A DNA stretch of 41,652 nucleotides from an uncultured Erysipelotrichaceae bacterium (GTDB taxonomy: Bacteria; Bacillota_I; Bacilli_A; Erysipelotrichales; Erysipelotrichaceae). This document shows positions 1 through 8,237 of this stretch, piece by piece; position 1 is the stretch's first letter; every line of letters starts with the position of its first letter. The position numbers and the translations under genes were made by a program. The DNA is taken from the NCBI GenBank assembly GCA_902803055.1, contig CADCOR010000054.1, positions 1-41,652 of the forward strand, given 5' to 3'. The notes below the pieces were generated by a model. It ran no database searches, was not told the DNA's origin, and saw only the letters and a program-made list of their open reading frames with translations.

Positions 1-759
1 CTTAATGATGATTCACTGGTCATTATGGTCGATCATCATTCAGCTTCGCAGTCTAATGGTGCCAATATTCTGAAAGAAGCCAAGCGCATCATCATTCTTG
101 ATCACCATCGCCGTAAGGCTGATCTGGATGTCGTGGCGATGATGCTGTATATTGAAGCTTCAGCCTCTTCGGCAACCGAACTGATAACTGAACTGTTCCC
201 GTTCTTCTTCAAAAACATCGATATCACTGATGAAGAAGCGAATATCATGTATCTGGGCATCATGATCGATACCGATCACTTCAGAGTCAGAACCGGTTCA
301 AGAACCTTCGATGTCGCCAAGATGCTGCGCAGCTATGGTGCTGATCCGATGGTCTGTGATGAGCTGGCTCAGGAGCCTTATGGAAATGTTATAGAGAGAA
401 GCAGGCTGATCAATGTCGGAAAACTTTATAAAAAAGATGTCATCATCGCAGCGCAAAGTGAAGGAAGCTATTCGCGTTCCATTGCTTCGCAAGCCTGTGA
501 TATGATGGTTAAATCCAAAGAAATTGAAGCTGCCTTTGTCATCTGCAATTCCGATAAGGGCGAAACGATCATCTCGGCGCGCTCAAAAGGCAAGGTCAAT
601 GTTCAGATTATTATGGAAAAGATGCATGGCGGCGGTCATATGACTGCGGCTGGTCTGCAGGTAACTGACAGCAGTGTCGCCAAGCTGGAAGCGGATCTGA
701 TGAAGATCCTTGATGAATATTTTAAAGGAGAAAACGATGAGAGTAATACTGTTGTCTGA
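1..759 (+). CDS. gdpP: Cyclic-di-AMP phosphodiesterase GdpP, C-terminal part (5' end outside window)
   Basis: The reading frame is open from the first base, so only the last 252 codons are present. What remains is the DHH/DHHA1 phosphodiesterase module: a DHH motif (ILDHHRR, about residues 31-37 of the visible part), a metal-site segment (GIMIDTDHF), and the C-terminal glycine-rich DHHA1 signature GGGHMTAAG. GdpP-family proteins hydrolyse the second messenger c-di-AMP; the membrane, PAS and GGDEF-like portions would lie upstream of the window. The stop codon overlaps the start of rplI by 23 nt. The order gdpP-rplI-dnaB is conserved in Bacillota and strengthens the call. Another DHH phosphodiesterase such as NrnA is less likely given this neighbourhood. 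Confidence 0.9.
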   Translation, partial: LNDDSLVIMVDHHSASQSNGANILKEAKRIIILDHHRRKADLDVVAMMLYIEASASSATELITELFPFFFKNIDITDEEANIMYLGIMIDTDHFRVRTGSRTFDVAKMLRSYGADPMVCDELAQEPYGNVIERSRLINVGKLYKKDVIIAAQSEGSYSRSIASQACDMMVKSKEIEAAFVICNSDKGETIISARSKGKVNVQIIMEKMHGGGHMTAAGLQVTDSSVAKLEADLMKILDEYFKGENDESNTVV

Positions 760-1177
760 TGTCCCTAAAGTAGGCAAAAAAGGGGAGATAAAAGATGTTG
801 CGGATGGTTATGCCCGCAATTTTCTGATCGCCAGAGGTCTGGCAGTCATGGAATCGAGCGGTTCCAAGAAGATTCTGGCCAAACAGAAGGAAGATGAAGC
901 AAAACTTGATGCCCAAAAGCGCAAGGAAGCACAGGAATTAAAGAAGCAGCTGGAGGCTAAGACGCTGGAATTCAAAGTCAAAGCTAAAGAAGGCAAAGTT
1001 TCCGGTTCGGTTTCAACCAAGCAGATCGAAGAAGAGCTCAAAAAACAGGACATTATTATTGATAAGCGCAAGATCAAGGATAATGAACCTTTAAATGCTT
1101 TGGGTACTTATAATATAAAAGTTGAATTATATAAGGATGTTATTGGAACAATTAAAGTCAGACTGGTTGAGGAATAG
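737..1177 (+). CDS. rplI: 50S ribosomal protein L9
   Basis: This is a 146-residue protein beginning MRVILLSDVPKVGKKGE, the typical L9 N-terminal RNA-binding domain, followed by a long charged helix (about residues 40-75) and the C-terminal domain ending in a beta-rich segment (YNIKVELYKDVIGTIKVRLVEE region). The start at 737 is chosen over an in-frame ATG at 710 because AAAGGAG lies at 724-730 and the L9 signature begins exactly there. The gene overlaps the end of gdpP by 23 nt and ends 2 nt before dnaB, so the three are almost certainly co-transcribed. Length matches the family (about 150 residues). Confidence 0.97.
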   Translation: MRVILLSDVPKVGKKGEIKDVADGYARNFLIARGLAVMESSGSKKILAKQKEDEAKLDAQKRKEAQELKKQLEAKTLEFKVKAKEGKVSGSVSTKQIEEELKKQDIIIDKRKIKDNEPLNALGTYNIKVELYKDVIGTIKVRLVEE

Positions 1178-1179
1178 TT

Positions 1180-2529
1180 ATGAGCAATAAGTCGATGCCC
1201 TATTCAATAGAGGCAGAAGAATCATTACTGGGCAACATCATGCTGTATTCGGAAGCGATGAGACAGACAGTCGACGCAGGTATGACGGCTGAAGATTTTT
1301 ATCTGGAAAAGCATCGTTCAATCTACAATATCATGATGTCCATGTATGAAAACAAGGAGAAGGTTGATACCGTCTCGCTTTCCTCACGTTTACAGGACTT
1401 TGGGATCTATGACAAGGTTGGAGGTCTTGATTATCTGATGCAGCTGGCCAATGCGACTATTTCCGCCAGCAATACCAAGGAATACATATCGATCATCAGA
1501 AACAAATCACTGGCAAGAAAAGTCATCAAAGTCGGCGAAGAGATTTCCAATGATGCCTATGATGCATCGGTCTCGGTCGATGAGATGCTGGAAAACGTCG
1601 AAAGAAAGGTTACCGAAGTAACCAGATCTAAAACCAACGCAGATTTCCTTAAAGGTGAAGTCGTTTTTGATGATGCGATCAAACATATTCAGGCGATTCA
1701 GGATGCCGGCAGTGATATCACTGGCATCAGGAGCGGCTTTTCTGATCTTGACCGCAAGACCGCCGGTTTCCAGAATGGCGATCTGATTATTCTGGCTGCC
1801 CGTCCTTCTATGGGCAAGACAGCTTTAGCTCTAAATATAGCCATGAATTCCGCCAACAATGTTCCTGGTGCCATAGCGATCTTTTCACTGGAAATGCCTG
1901 CGGAACAGGTGGCGATCAGAATTATGGCTGCCAAAGCTGAAGTGGAAATCCAGAAACTGCGTACCGGAACTTTGAATGATCAGGAATGGTCAAGTATCAA
2001 TATCGCCTCGCAGAATCTGAAGTCACAGCATTTCTACATTGATGATACACCGGGTATCAAGGTATCGGAAATGTTTGCCAAGGCCCGTAAACTCGCTCAG
2101 GATGAAGGTCTTTATATGATCATCGTCGATTATATCCAGCTGATTCAGGCAAGCGGCAAATCTGATTCGCGTCAGCAGGAAGTATCGGAAATTTCGCGTC
2201 GATTAAAGGCGATGGCCAGAGAGCTTAATGTGCCGCTTATCGCTTTATCTCAGCTGTCGCGTGGTGTTGAAAGCCGGCAGGATAAAAGACCGATGCTGTC
2301 AGACTTGAGAGAATCCGGAGCCTTGGAACAGGATGCCGACCTGGTATTGTTCCTTTATCGTGATGCTTACTATAACCTTGAGCAGAATGCGGAAAACGAT
2401 CATGAAGAAGTTGAACTGCTGATCGCCAAGCATCGTAATGGCCCGACTGGAAAGGTGCTGCTGCATTTTGAAAAGAGCAAGAACCGTTTCATTTCGGTTG
2501 CAGGAAGTAATTTAGAGGAAATAAATTGA
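1180..2529 (+). CDS. dnaB: Replicative DNA helicase
   Basis: This 449-residue protein is the hexameric fork helicase (DnaB in E. coli, DnaC in Bacillus). The N-terminal domain starts with the usual PYSIEAEESLLGNIM segment. The RecA-like motor domain carries Walker A ARPSMGKT at residues 207-214, a Walker B region (MIIVDYIQLI), and the LSQLSRGVESR and DLRESGALEQDAD motifs of helicase motifs H3-H4. Length and motifs are standard, and nothing suggests truncation or an intein. The ATG lies 2 nt after rplI. The stop TGA overlaps the TTG start of the next gene by 4 nt, implying translational coupling with a cell-wall peptidase gene. Confidence 0.97.
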   Translation: MSNKSMPYSIEAEESLLGNIMLYSEAMRQTVDAGMTAEDFYLEKHRSIYNIMMSMYENKEKVDTVSLSSRLQDFGIYDKVGGLDYLMQLANATISASNTKEYISIIRNKSLARKVIKVGEEISNDAYDASVSVDEMLENVERKVTEVTRSKTNADFLKGEVVFDDAIKHIQAIQDAGSDITGIRSGFSDLDRKTAGFQNGDLIILAARPSMGKTALALNIAMNSANNVPGAIAIFSLEMPAEQVAIRIMAAKAEVEIQKLRTGTLNDQEWSSINIASQNLKSQHFYIDDTPGIKVSEMFAKARKLAQDEGLYMIIVDYIQLIQASGKSDSRQQEVSEISRRLKAMARELNVPLIALSQLSRGVESRQDKRPMLSDLRESGALEQDADLVLFLYRDAYYNLEQNAENDHEEVELLIAKHRNGPTGKVLLHFEKSKNRFISVAGSNLEEIN

Positions 2530-4043
2530 AAAAACAGTATATCCTGCTGATTATTCTTTCATTGCTGCTGTCAATCGTCATCGTACTGGGCATGCCGCTC
2601 ATCAGAAAGGATAACGCAGAAATATCAGCTGATATAAATAATGAAAAATCCCTGGTAAGTCAGGAGATTCTTTCTTATGATACAAAAGAGAAGACCTATT
2701 CCAAGATCTATTCCAAAGGCCGGCTGATCGGCGTTATTACCGATATGGATCATTTCAATCAGCTGATGGCCGAAAGATATGTCGATTATGCGGCTGACTT
2801 CCCAGACACGACGCTTGGTCTTGGCGAAGACGTCTATATCATTGAAGAGAAGAACTTTGCGAATTTCGCCGATGTTGATGAGAAAATCATGGAATATCTG
2901 GTCGAACACGACCTGCTGGGTGTCAATACGACAGCAGTGGAGTTTTCAACAGCTGACGGTATCTACGAGATCATCTATGTCAAAGATTATGAAGATTTTT
3001 CTAATGCTCTGGAGCGTTTTCTGACCAACTTTGTTTCTGAAGAGACGATCCGCAAGATCCGCAGCGCGGAAAAGATCGAAGCTCCGAAAGAACTCGGCAC
3101 AGTTGAAATGAGTGCCATGATCGAAGAATCCATCAGTACCAAGGAAGCTGTTGTATCACCGTCTTCCATTCTGAAAAACGAAGAAGAGATCTACCAGTTT
3201 CTGTGCTACTGGAACAACGAGGAAAGAGAATACTACACCGTCAGAGAAGGTGATACTCTGCAAGGTGTCGGCTACTACTTTGGTGATATGTCGCCAAAGC
3301 AGATCGTCATGCTTAACCCGCAGAAGCTCAAATCGGAGACGCAGGTTATTACGCCTGGTATGGAACTCAACGTCACATATTTCACTTCGCCGATCAATGT
3401 CGATGTGACTAAACAGAGACTTGCTCAGCAATACATCGTTCCGGAAGTTCCGGAATATATTGAAGATAACTCTTTAGAAGTCGGTATCTACGAAGTAAGG
3501 GTACAGGAAGAATCCGGCATCAAGAATGTCCTTTATGAAGAGACATGGACCAATGGTGTACTGCAGTCAGGTGAAGCTTTATCCGAAACGATCATCAAAC
3601 AGCCAAAACGTGGTGTCATAGCCGTGGGAACCAAACAGGTTATTGCTGTAGGTACCGGAAACTATGTCTGGCCGGTCGACAACCCTGCTATCTCATGCAG
3701 CTGGGGCTGCTACTGGGGTCATACCGGTACGGACTTTGTCAACCTGTATGGCAAGTATACACCGGTATATGCTATCGACTCTGGTGTTGTTGATGCCGTA
3801 GGCTATGCCTGGGATATGGGCAACTTTGTCGTCATAAATCACAATAATGGCGTCCGTACGATGTACATGCATCTTAACGGCAGAGCTTATGTTGATGAGG
3901 GACAGAATGTATACAGAGGACAGACCATCGGCCAGATGGGCAATACGGGTAGTTCTGAAGGTGTGCACCTGCATCTGACTTTTGAGGTCTATGGGGTGAG
4001 AGTCAATGCCTGCAATTATCTGCCTTGCAACCTCTTATATTGA
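2526..4043 (+). CDS. Membrane-anchored M23 peptidase with LysM and G5 domains
   Basis: This 505-residue extracellular protein has a short cytoplasmic start, a hydrophobic anchor or signal segment at about residues 4-22, and a roughly 200-residue region without recognised signature. A LysM domain follows (YYTVREGDTLQGVG onward, about 236-285), then a G5-like domain (about 320-375). The C-terminal M23 metallopeptidase domain has zinc motifs HTGTD at 399-403 and HLH at 481-483. The architecture predicts binding to peptidoglycan and cleavage of peptide cross-bridges, as in lysostaphin-type endopeptidases. The zinc ligands are intact, so it is probably active and not an EnvC-like activator. TTG is taken as the start: it overlaps the dnaB stop, an AGAGGAAAT ribosome-binding site precedes it, and the signal sequence begins there. 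Confidence 0.9.
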   Translation: MKKQYILLIILSLLLSIVIVLGMPLIRKDNAEISADINNEKSLVSQEILSYDTKEKTYSKIYSKGRLIGVITDMDHFNQLMAERYVDYAADFPDTTLGLGEDVYIIEEKNFANFADVDEKIMEYLVEHDLLGVNTTAVEFSTADGIYEIIYVKDYEDFSNALERFLTNFVSEETIRKIRSAEKIEAPKELGTVEMSAMIEESISTKEAVVSPSSILKNEEEIYQFLCYWNNEEREYYTVREGDTLQGVGYYFGDMSPKQIVMLNPQKLKSETQVITPGMELNVTYFTSPINVDVTKQRLAQQYIVPEVPEYIEDNSLEVGIYEVRVQEESGIKNVLYEETWTNGVLQSGEALSETIIKQPKRGVIAVGTKQVIAVGTGNYVWPVDNPAISCSWGCYWGHTGTDFVNLYGKYTPVYAIDSGVVDAVGYAWDMGNFVVINHNNGVRTMYMHLNGRAYVDEGQNVYRGQTIGQMGNTGSSEGVHLHLTFEVYGVRVNACNYLPCNLLY

Positions 4044-4057
4044 TCTGGGGATTAAAT

Positions 4058-5101
4058 ATGAAAAACAATCGCTTACTTTACTTACTGTTCTTCATTCTTG
4101 TGATCTGGCTGGCTTTGCAAAGCAACGAAATAAACAAGCTCAAGCAGGTCAACAGCACCAGTATCGTTAACGAGTATAACGTCAATGGTTTTTCGACTGA
4201 TTTTACTTCGATCGTCGAGGATAATGCTCCGGCTATTGTGAGCATAAGTGCTGACGGAACAGTTCTGAGCGGTTTTGTCTATAAACAGGATGGCGATCGA
4301 GTCTTTATTGTTACGGCTTATCACGGTGTAGCCGGTGCAGAAAACATCAATGTCCATTTTGGTTCTTCATACAGTGTTACCGGCGCACTTGTCGGTCACG
4401 ATATCTATACTGATGTGGCAATCATTTCCATCGATACGCCTTATGATATTTCGGCCTTAAAGACTGGCGATGCCTCGTTATTAAAAAAAGGAGAATTCGT
4501 CGTCAGCATCGGTTCACCGGTCTCGCTTGATTATGCCGGAACTGTTTCTTTGGCTATGGTTTCGGATAATCTGGTCACCGTAGAGAATATCATCAACGTC
4601 GATGCCGAGCGATATATCTATAATCTCGATCTGATCGAGACTGATACTGTCATTGCGAACGGCTATTCTGGTTCACCGCTCATTAATATGGCGGGCGAAT
4701 TTGTCGGCATGAACACCATGGCATATAATACTGATTTTTCATTGGCTGTTACTTCCAACGAGATCAGGATCATCGCTGAAAACATCATCAACGGCATTGA
4801 ACCGATCAGAAATATCCTTGGCATCAAAGGCACTTTCGTCAAAGACATGTATAACTATGAAAGAGTCAATCTCAATATCTCGTTAGAGACAATCGGCGGT
4901 TTCTATGTATCACGAGTCAGAGAAAGTTCTATCGCTCATGATGCCGGAATAAGAGCAGGGGATGTGATCACGGCCATCAATGGCATAAGCATCAATGGGC
5001 TTAATGACTATCTTGGCGTTATTCATACACCGGCCGAAACTTTCTCTTTCGATTACATCAGAGGCGCTGAAACTTTTCATCAGGAAATAAATAATGATTA
5101 A
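4058..5101 (+). CDS. HtrA/DegP-like trypsin-fold serine protease with C-terminal PDZ domain
   Basis: This 347-residue protein has an N-terminal transmembrane anchor (LLYLLFFILVIWLAL, about 5-20), a trypsin-like domain and one PDZ domain (about residues 270-345, including AGIRAGDVITAINGI). The catalytic triad is readable as His89 (TAYHG), Asp119 (TDVAI) and Ser204 (GYSGSPL). The Ser motif differs mildly from the usual GNSGGPL but keeps the nucleophile. It probably degrades or senses misfolded proteins outside the membrane. The start at 4058 is preferred because CTGGGG lies just upstream and the hydrophobic anchor follows directly. The stop overlaps rlmH by 8 nt; an htrA-rlmH neighbourhood is common in Bacillota. 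Confidence 0.88.
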   Translation: MKNNRLLYLLFFILVIWLALQSNEINKLKQVNSTSIVNEYNVNGFSTDFTSIVEDNAPAIVSISADGTVLSGFVYKQDGDRVFIVTAYHGVAGAENINVHFGSSYSVTGALVGHDIYTDVAIISIDTPYDISALKTGDASLLKKGEFVVSIGSPVSLDYAGTVSLAMVSDNLVTVENIINVDAERYIYNLDLIETDTVIANGYSGSPLINMAGEFVGMNTMAYNTDFSLAVTSNEIRIIAENIINGIEPIRNILGIKGTFVKDMYNYERVNLNISLETIGGFYVSRVRESSIAHDAGIRAGDVITAINGISINGLNDYLGVIHTPAETFSFDYIRGAETFHQEINND

Positions 5102-5552
5102 GATCGTTTGTGTCGGAAAAGTCAAAGACCGGCATCTTAGTGCTCTGATCGATGATTATGTTTCCAAGATCGCACATTATCACAAGATCGAAGTCATAGA
5201 AGTGAAGGATGAGCCGATCAAAGATAATGAGAAAGCTGTCCTGGATAAAGAGGCCGAAGCGGTCTTGAGCCGAATCAGAGACGATGAATATGTCATACTT
5301 CTTGATCTGCATGGCAAAAGCATCGATTCTTTGTCTTTAGCCGCTAAACTCGACCGTCTTTTTGTTTCCTATGCCCGGATCACTTTTGTGATCGGCGGTT
5401 CACTTGGCTTAGGGGAAAAACTTCGCGAAAGAGCCAATGAAAAGCTGAAATTATCAGATCTGACTTTCCTGCATCAGATGAGCAGACTCATCATTCTGGA
5501 ACAGCTTTACCGCTGCTTCAAGATCCTCAATAATGAGACGTACCATAAGTAA
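5094..5552 (+). CDS. rlmH: 23S rRNA (pseudouridine-1915 N3)-methyltransferase RlmH
   Basis: This 152-residue SPOUT-family methyltransferase is near the usual 155-160 residues. It shows the SAM-binding trefoil-knot segment FVIGGSLGLGEKLRERA and the C-terminal HQMSRLIILEQLYRCFKIL...YHK block, which corresponds to the conserved HQ-R-EQLYRA-YH pattern of RlmH. It methylates pseudouridine 1915 in helix 69 of 23S rRNA in assembled ribosomes. It overlaps the preceding protease gene by 8 nt and is probably the last gene of the operon that starts upstream of gdpP. No hairpin terminator is obvious before the ptsH promoter. Confidence 0.95.
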   Translation: MIKIVCVGKVKDRHLSALIDDYVSKIAHYHKIEVIEVKDEPIKDNEKAVLDKEAEAVLSRIRDDEYVILLDLHGKSIDSLSLAAKLDRLFVSYARITFVIGGSLGLGEKLRERANEKLKLSDLTFLHQMSRLIILEQLYRCFKILNNETYHK

Positions 5553-5568
5553 TTTTTTATTAAATATC

Positions 5569-5597
5569 TTGAATTAAAGCGCTTACAATTTTATAAT
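5569..5597 (+). promoter_or_regulatory. Sigma-A type promoter of ptsH
   Basis: A -35 hexamer TTGAAT (5569-5574) and a perfect -10 TATAAT (5592-5597) are separated by exactly 17 nt. Predicted transcription start is near 5604, giving a leader of about 49 nt. A strong Shine-Dalgarno (AAGGAGGGAAGG, ending near 5650) precedes the ATG at 5653. Confidence 0.85.
5573..5588 (+). promoter_or_regulatory. Putative cre box (CcpA operator) inside the ptsH promoter
   Basis: The 16-mer ATTAAAGCGCTTACAA matches the cre consensus WTGNAARCGNWWWCAN at every constrained position but one (T instead of G at position 3). It lies between and partly over the -35 element of the ptsH promoter, a position expected to repress initiation. 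Its pseudo-palindromic core AAAGCGCTTA is typical of CcpA/LacI-family operators. Confidence 0.7.
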
Positions 5598-5652
5598 GTT
5601 TTTATAAAGAACATTTTTAGTTTTTTATAATTATAAAGAAGGAGGGAAGGTC

Positions 5653-5919
5653 ATGAAGGAAATCAATGTATTGGTAGTTGATCCGGTAGGTTTGCATGCT
5701 CGTCCTGCTACTGTTGCTGTAAACGCTGCAAGTAAATTTAAATGTGACGTCAAAGTTTCATTTAAAGAGAGATCAGTAAACATGAAATCGATTATGGGTG
5801 TTATGTCATTAGGCATCCCTACTCAGTCTGAAATCACGATTACTTGCGAAGGTGAAGATGAAGATGCAGCAATTGCAGCTATCGAAGATATCTTAAGAAC
5901 ACAGAAAGTAATTCAGTAA
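5653..5919 (+). CDS. ptsH: Phosphocarrier protein HPr
   Basis: This 88-residue HPr carries phosphate from enzyme I to sugar-specific EIIA proteins of the phosphotransferase system. The catalytic His15 sits in GLHARPA, and the regulatory HPr-kinase site Ser46 sits in MKSIMGVMSLG, so it can also act as the Ser46-phosphorylated co-repressor of CcpA. The intact His15 rules out a Crh paralogue. Unlike the common ptsH-ptsI pair, no enzyme I gene follows. The gene has its own promoter with a cre box and its own terminator (5928-5954), so it forms a single-gene transcript, with pgm separately downstream. Confidence 0.97.
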   Translation: MKEINVLVVDPVGLHARPATVAVNAASKFKCDVKVSFKERSVNMKSIMGVMSLGIPTQSEITITCEGEDEDAAIAAIEDILRTQKVIQ

Positions 5920-5927
5920 GAAAACAA

Positions 5928-5954
5928 AAGGGAAGAGAGATCTTCCCTTATTTT
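5928..5954 (+). terminator. Rho-independent terminator after ptsH
   Basis: A perfect 9-bp stem (AAGGGAAGA at 5928-5936, TCTTCCCTT at 5941-5949) with a GAGA loop is followed by a T-rich tract extending to about 5962. The next start codon is only 23 nt past the stem. Confidence 0.88.
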
Positions 5955-5976
5955 AAATTTTTTATGAGAGGTCAAG

Positions 5977-7653
5977 ATGAACTATAAAGAAATTTATGAA
6001 AAATGGTTAAATAATGAAAACGTTCTGAGTGAGCAGAAAGAAGAGCTCCGCAATATGGCTGAACAGCAGATCAAGGATGCCTTCTATACTGATGTTGCTT
6101 TTGGTACAGCCGGCATGCGCGGTCTGATGGGCTTAGGTCCAAACCGTCTGAATATCTACACAATCAGAAAAGCTACCCAGGGTTATGCCAACTATCTCAA
6201 GCATAATAATCTTCATTCCGTAGCTATTGCCTATGACAACCGCTACAATTCTCATGATTTTGCTTTTGATTGTGCTAAACTGCTTGCTGCCAACGGCATT
6301 GAAACATATATTTTTGATACACTTCGTCCTACTCCTGAACTGTCTTATACAGTCAGATATTACAAATGTGATGGCGGTATCATGATCACAGCTTCACATA
6401 ACCCTAAAGAATATAACGGCTATAAGCTCTATGATGAAACCGGCTGTCAGCTGATTCCGGAACTTGCAGATAAGGTTATTGCTGAAATTGCCAAACTCGG
6501 TGATTTCCTGGATATCGTCATTCCTGATGACTATGATGAATCTCTGATCCATGTCGTCAATGATGAAGTTGATAAGGCTTACTATGCTGACTGCTTATCT
6601 ATTCAGCTCAGAGAAGATGTCGACAAGAACTTCAAGATCGCTTTCTCGCCTGAACACGGTGCTTCTTATCATCCGGTCATGGATACACTCAGACTGGCTG
6701 GCTATGATGTTACCGAAGTCGCAAGTCAGTCAACTTTTGATCCGGCTTTCTCCGGTACCAAGACACCAAACCCGGAAGAACCAGGAGCTTATGAAGAAGT
6801 TCTCAAACTGGCTAAAGAAATTGATGCCAAACTGCTGCTGGTCTGTGACCCTGATGGCGACCGTATGGGTGTCGGTATCAAGCACAATGGCGATTATGTT
6901 GTTTTAAACGGCAACCAGACTGGTGCTTTATTGCTGGAATACATCCTTTCAACATATGAGGATCTGGGCATTAAAGTCGCTAATCCATGCATGTTCAATA
7001 CTGTTGTAACATCTGATATCGGTGAAGCTATCGCAAGATATCACGGCTGTGACAACGAAAGAACCCTGACTGGCTTCAAATATATCGGCAATAAAGTCAG
7101 ACAGTATGAAAAGAGTCATGAGAAAGACTACGTCTTCGGTTATGAAGAATCATATGGCTCTTTGATCAAACCGTTTGTCAGAGACAAGGATGCTACACAA
7201 GCCTGTCTGATGCTGGCTGAAGCCTGCGCTTATTATCTGTCTAAAGGCAAAACACTCATGGATGTCATGAATGAAGCCTATGAGAAAGTTGGCTATTACT
7301 ATGATACGCAGTTCTCTGTTATGCTGCCGGGTGCTGATGGTGCGGTGAAACTGCAGCAGATCATGTCAACAATCAGAGAAAATCCGCTTGAAGTTCCTGG
7401 TTTCAAGACGCTCAAGATCGAAGACTACAAACTGCAGAAAGTCTATGGAAACGGAACAGTTACCGATTTCAAAGAACATGATGTATCTGATGTATTAAAA
7501 TATTATCTGGAAGATGGTTCTTTCATTGCGATCAGACCTTCCGGTACTGAGCCTAAGTGCAAGTGCTATCTTTCTGTAAAGGATACAAGTATGGAAAAAG
7601 CCAAGGCAAAATGTGAAGGCTTCATTTCCTACGTTAAACAGATTCTTAAATGA
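5977..7653 (+). CDS. Phosphoglucomutase / phosphomannomutase (alpha-D-phosphohexomutase family)
   Basis: This 558-residue enzyme interconverts hexose 1- and 6-phosphates and so feeds UDP-glucose and cell-envelope synthesis. All four family signatures are visible: the phosphoserine loop TASHNPKEYNG (catalytic Ser140), the metal loop DPDGD at 291-295, a sugar-specificity loop (GYEESYGS), and the phosphate-binding loop RPSGTEPK from residue 520. The length is that of the Bacillus PgcA type, not the roughly 450-residue GlmM type. The RBS is GAGAGGT just upstream. The stop overlaps the next ATG (ATGA), so the methyltransferase is co-translated. Confidence 0.93.
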   Translation: MNYKEIYEKWLNNENVLSEQKEELRNMAEQQIKDAFYTDVAFGTAGMRGLMGLGPNRLNIYTIRKATQGYANYLKHNNLHSVAIAYDNRYNSHDFAFDCAKLLAANGIETYIFDTLRPTPELSYTVRYYKCDGGIMITASHNPKEYNGYKLYDETGCQLIPELADKVIAEIAKLGDFLDIVIPDDYDESLIHVVNDEVDKAYYADCLSIQLREDVDKNFKIAFSPEHGASYHPVMDTLRLAGYDVTEVASQSTFDPAFSGTKTPNPEEPGAYEEVLKLAKEIDAKLLLVCDPDGDRMGVGIKHNGDYVVLNGNQTGALLLEYILSTYEDLGIKVANPCMFNTVVTSDIGEAIARYHGCDNERTLTGFKYIGNKVRQYEKSHEKDYVFGYEESYGSLIKPFVRDKDATQACLMLAEACAYYLSKGKTLMDVMNEAYEKVGYYYDTQFSVMLPGADGAVKLQQIMSTIRENPLEVPGFKTLKIEDYKLQKVYGNGTVTDFKEHDVSDVLKYYLEDGSFIAIRPSGTEPKCKCYLSVKDTSMEKAKAKCEGFISYVKQILK

Positions 7654-8237
7654 TCGAGGAAATCAAAAAAGACGCGTTAGAGAAAGGTGTGCCTATCATC
7701 AAAGATGAAGGGCTTGCCTTTCTTTTAAATTTTATTGATCAGCATCATTGCAAGGATATCCTGGAACTTGGTACTGCTGTAGGTTATTCGGCTATCATGA
7801 TGGCTAACAGCGATCCTGATATCATGATCGATACAATCGAAAAAAATGAAGATATGTATAATCAGGCTGTAAATAATATTAAAGACTGTGGCCTGGAAGA
7901 TAGGATCGAAGTCCATTTATCAGCCATCGAAGATTTTAAGACAGCCAAGATGTATGATCTGATCTTTATTGATGCCGCCAAGGCTCAGTATGGACGCTAT
8001 ATGGAAATGTTTCTGAATAACCTTAAAGATAATGGCTATATGCTGTTTGACAACATGGTCTTTCACGGCCTTGTTGAAGAACCGGAAAAGATCACTTCCC
8101 GCAATCTGAGGAATCTCGTGAAAAAGATCATCAAGTTCAGAGAAATGGTGCAGAATGATAATCGTTTTGATATAATGATGTTTGATAATGTCGGAGATGG
8201 AATACTCGTTTTAAACAGGAGGAAGAGTGAAACCTGA
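7650..8237 (+). CDS. SAM-dependent O-methyltransferase, caffeoyl-CoA OMT family (TrmR/YrrM-like)
   Basis: This 195-residue class I methyltransferase has SAM motif I as ILELGTAVGYSAI (about residues 30-42), the acidic end of beta-2 as IDTIEKNEDM, and the YDLIFIDAAKAQYG block (around residue 105) that holds metal and substrate residues in the CCoAOMT-like family. The Bacillus member TrmR (YrrM) methylates 5-hydroxyuridine at tRNA position 34. This protein is slightly shorter, and the usual yrrN/yrrO peptidase neighbours are absent, so tRNA modification is plausible but not proven. It overlaps pgm by 4 nt and the next gene by 11 nt. Confidence 0.8.
   Translation: MIEEIKKDALEKGVPIIKDEGLAFLLNFIDQHHCKDILELGTAVGYSAIMMANSDPDIMIDTIEKNEDMYNQAVNNIKDCGLEDRIEVHLSAIEDFKTAKMYDLIFIDAAKAQYGRYMEMFLNNLKDNGYMLFDNMVFHGLVEEPEKITSRNLRNLVKKIIKFREMVQNDNRFDIMMFDNVGDGILVLNRRKSET

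Noticed and set aside
4058-5101. Inactive HtrA-like pseudoprotease because of the unusual GYSGSPL motif
   Set aside because: The Ser nucleophile, His89 and Asp119 are all present at expected spacing, so activity is likely despite the changed flanking residues.
5653-5919. Crh-like regulatory paralogue instead of HPr
   Set aside because: Crh lacks the catalytic His15; this protein has GLHARPA with His15.
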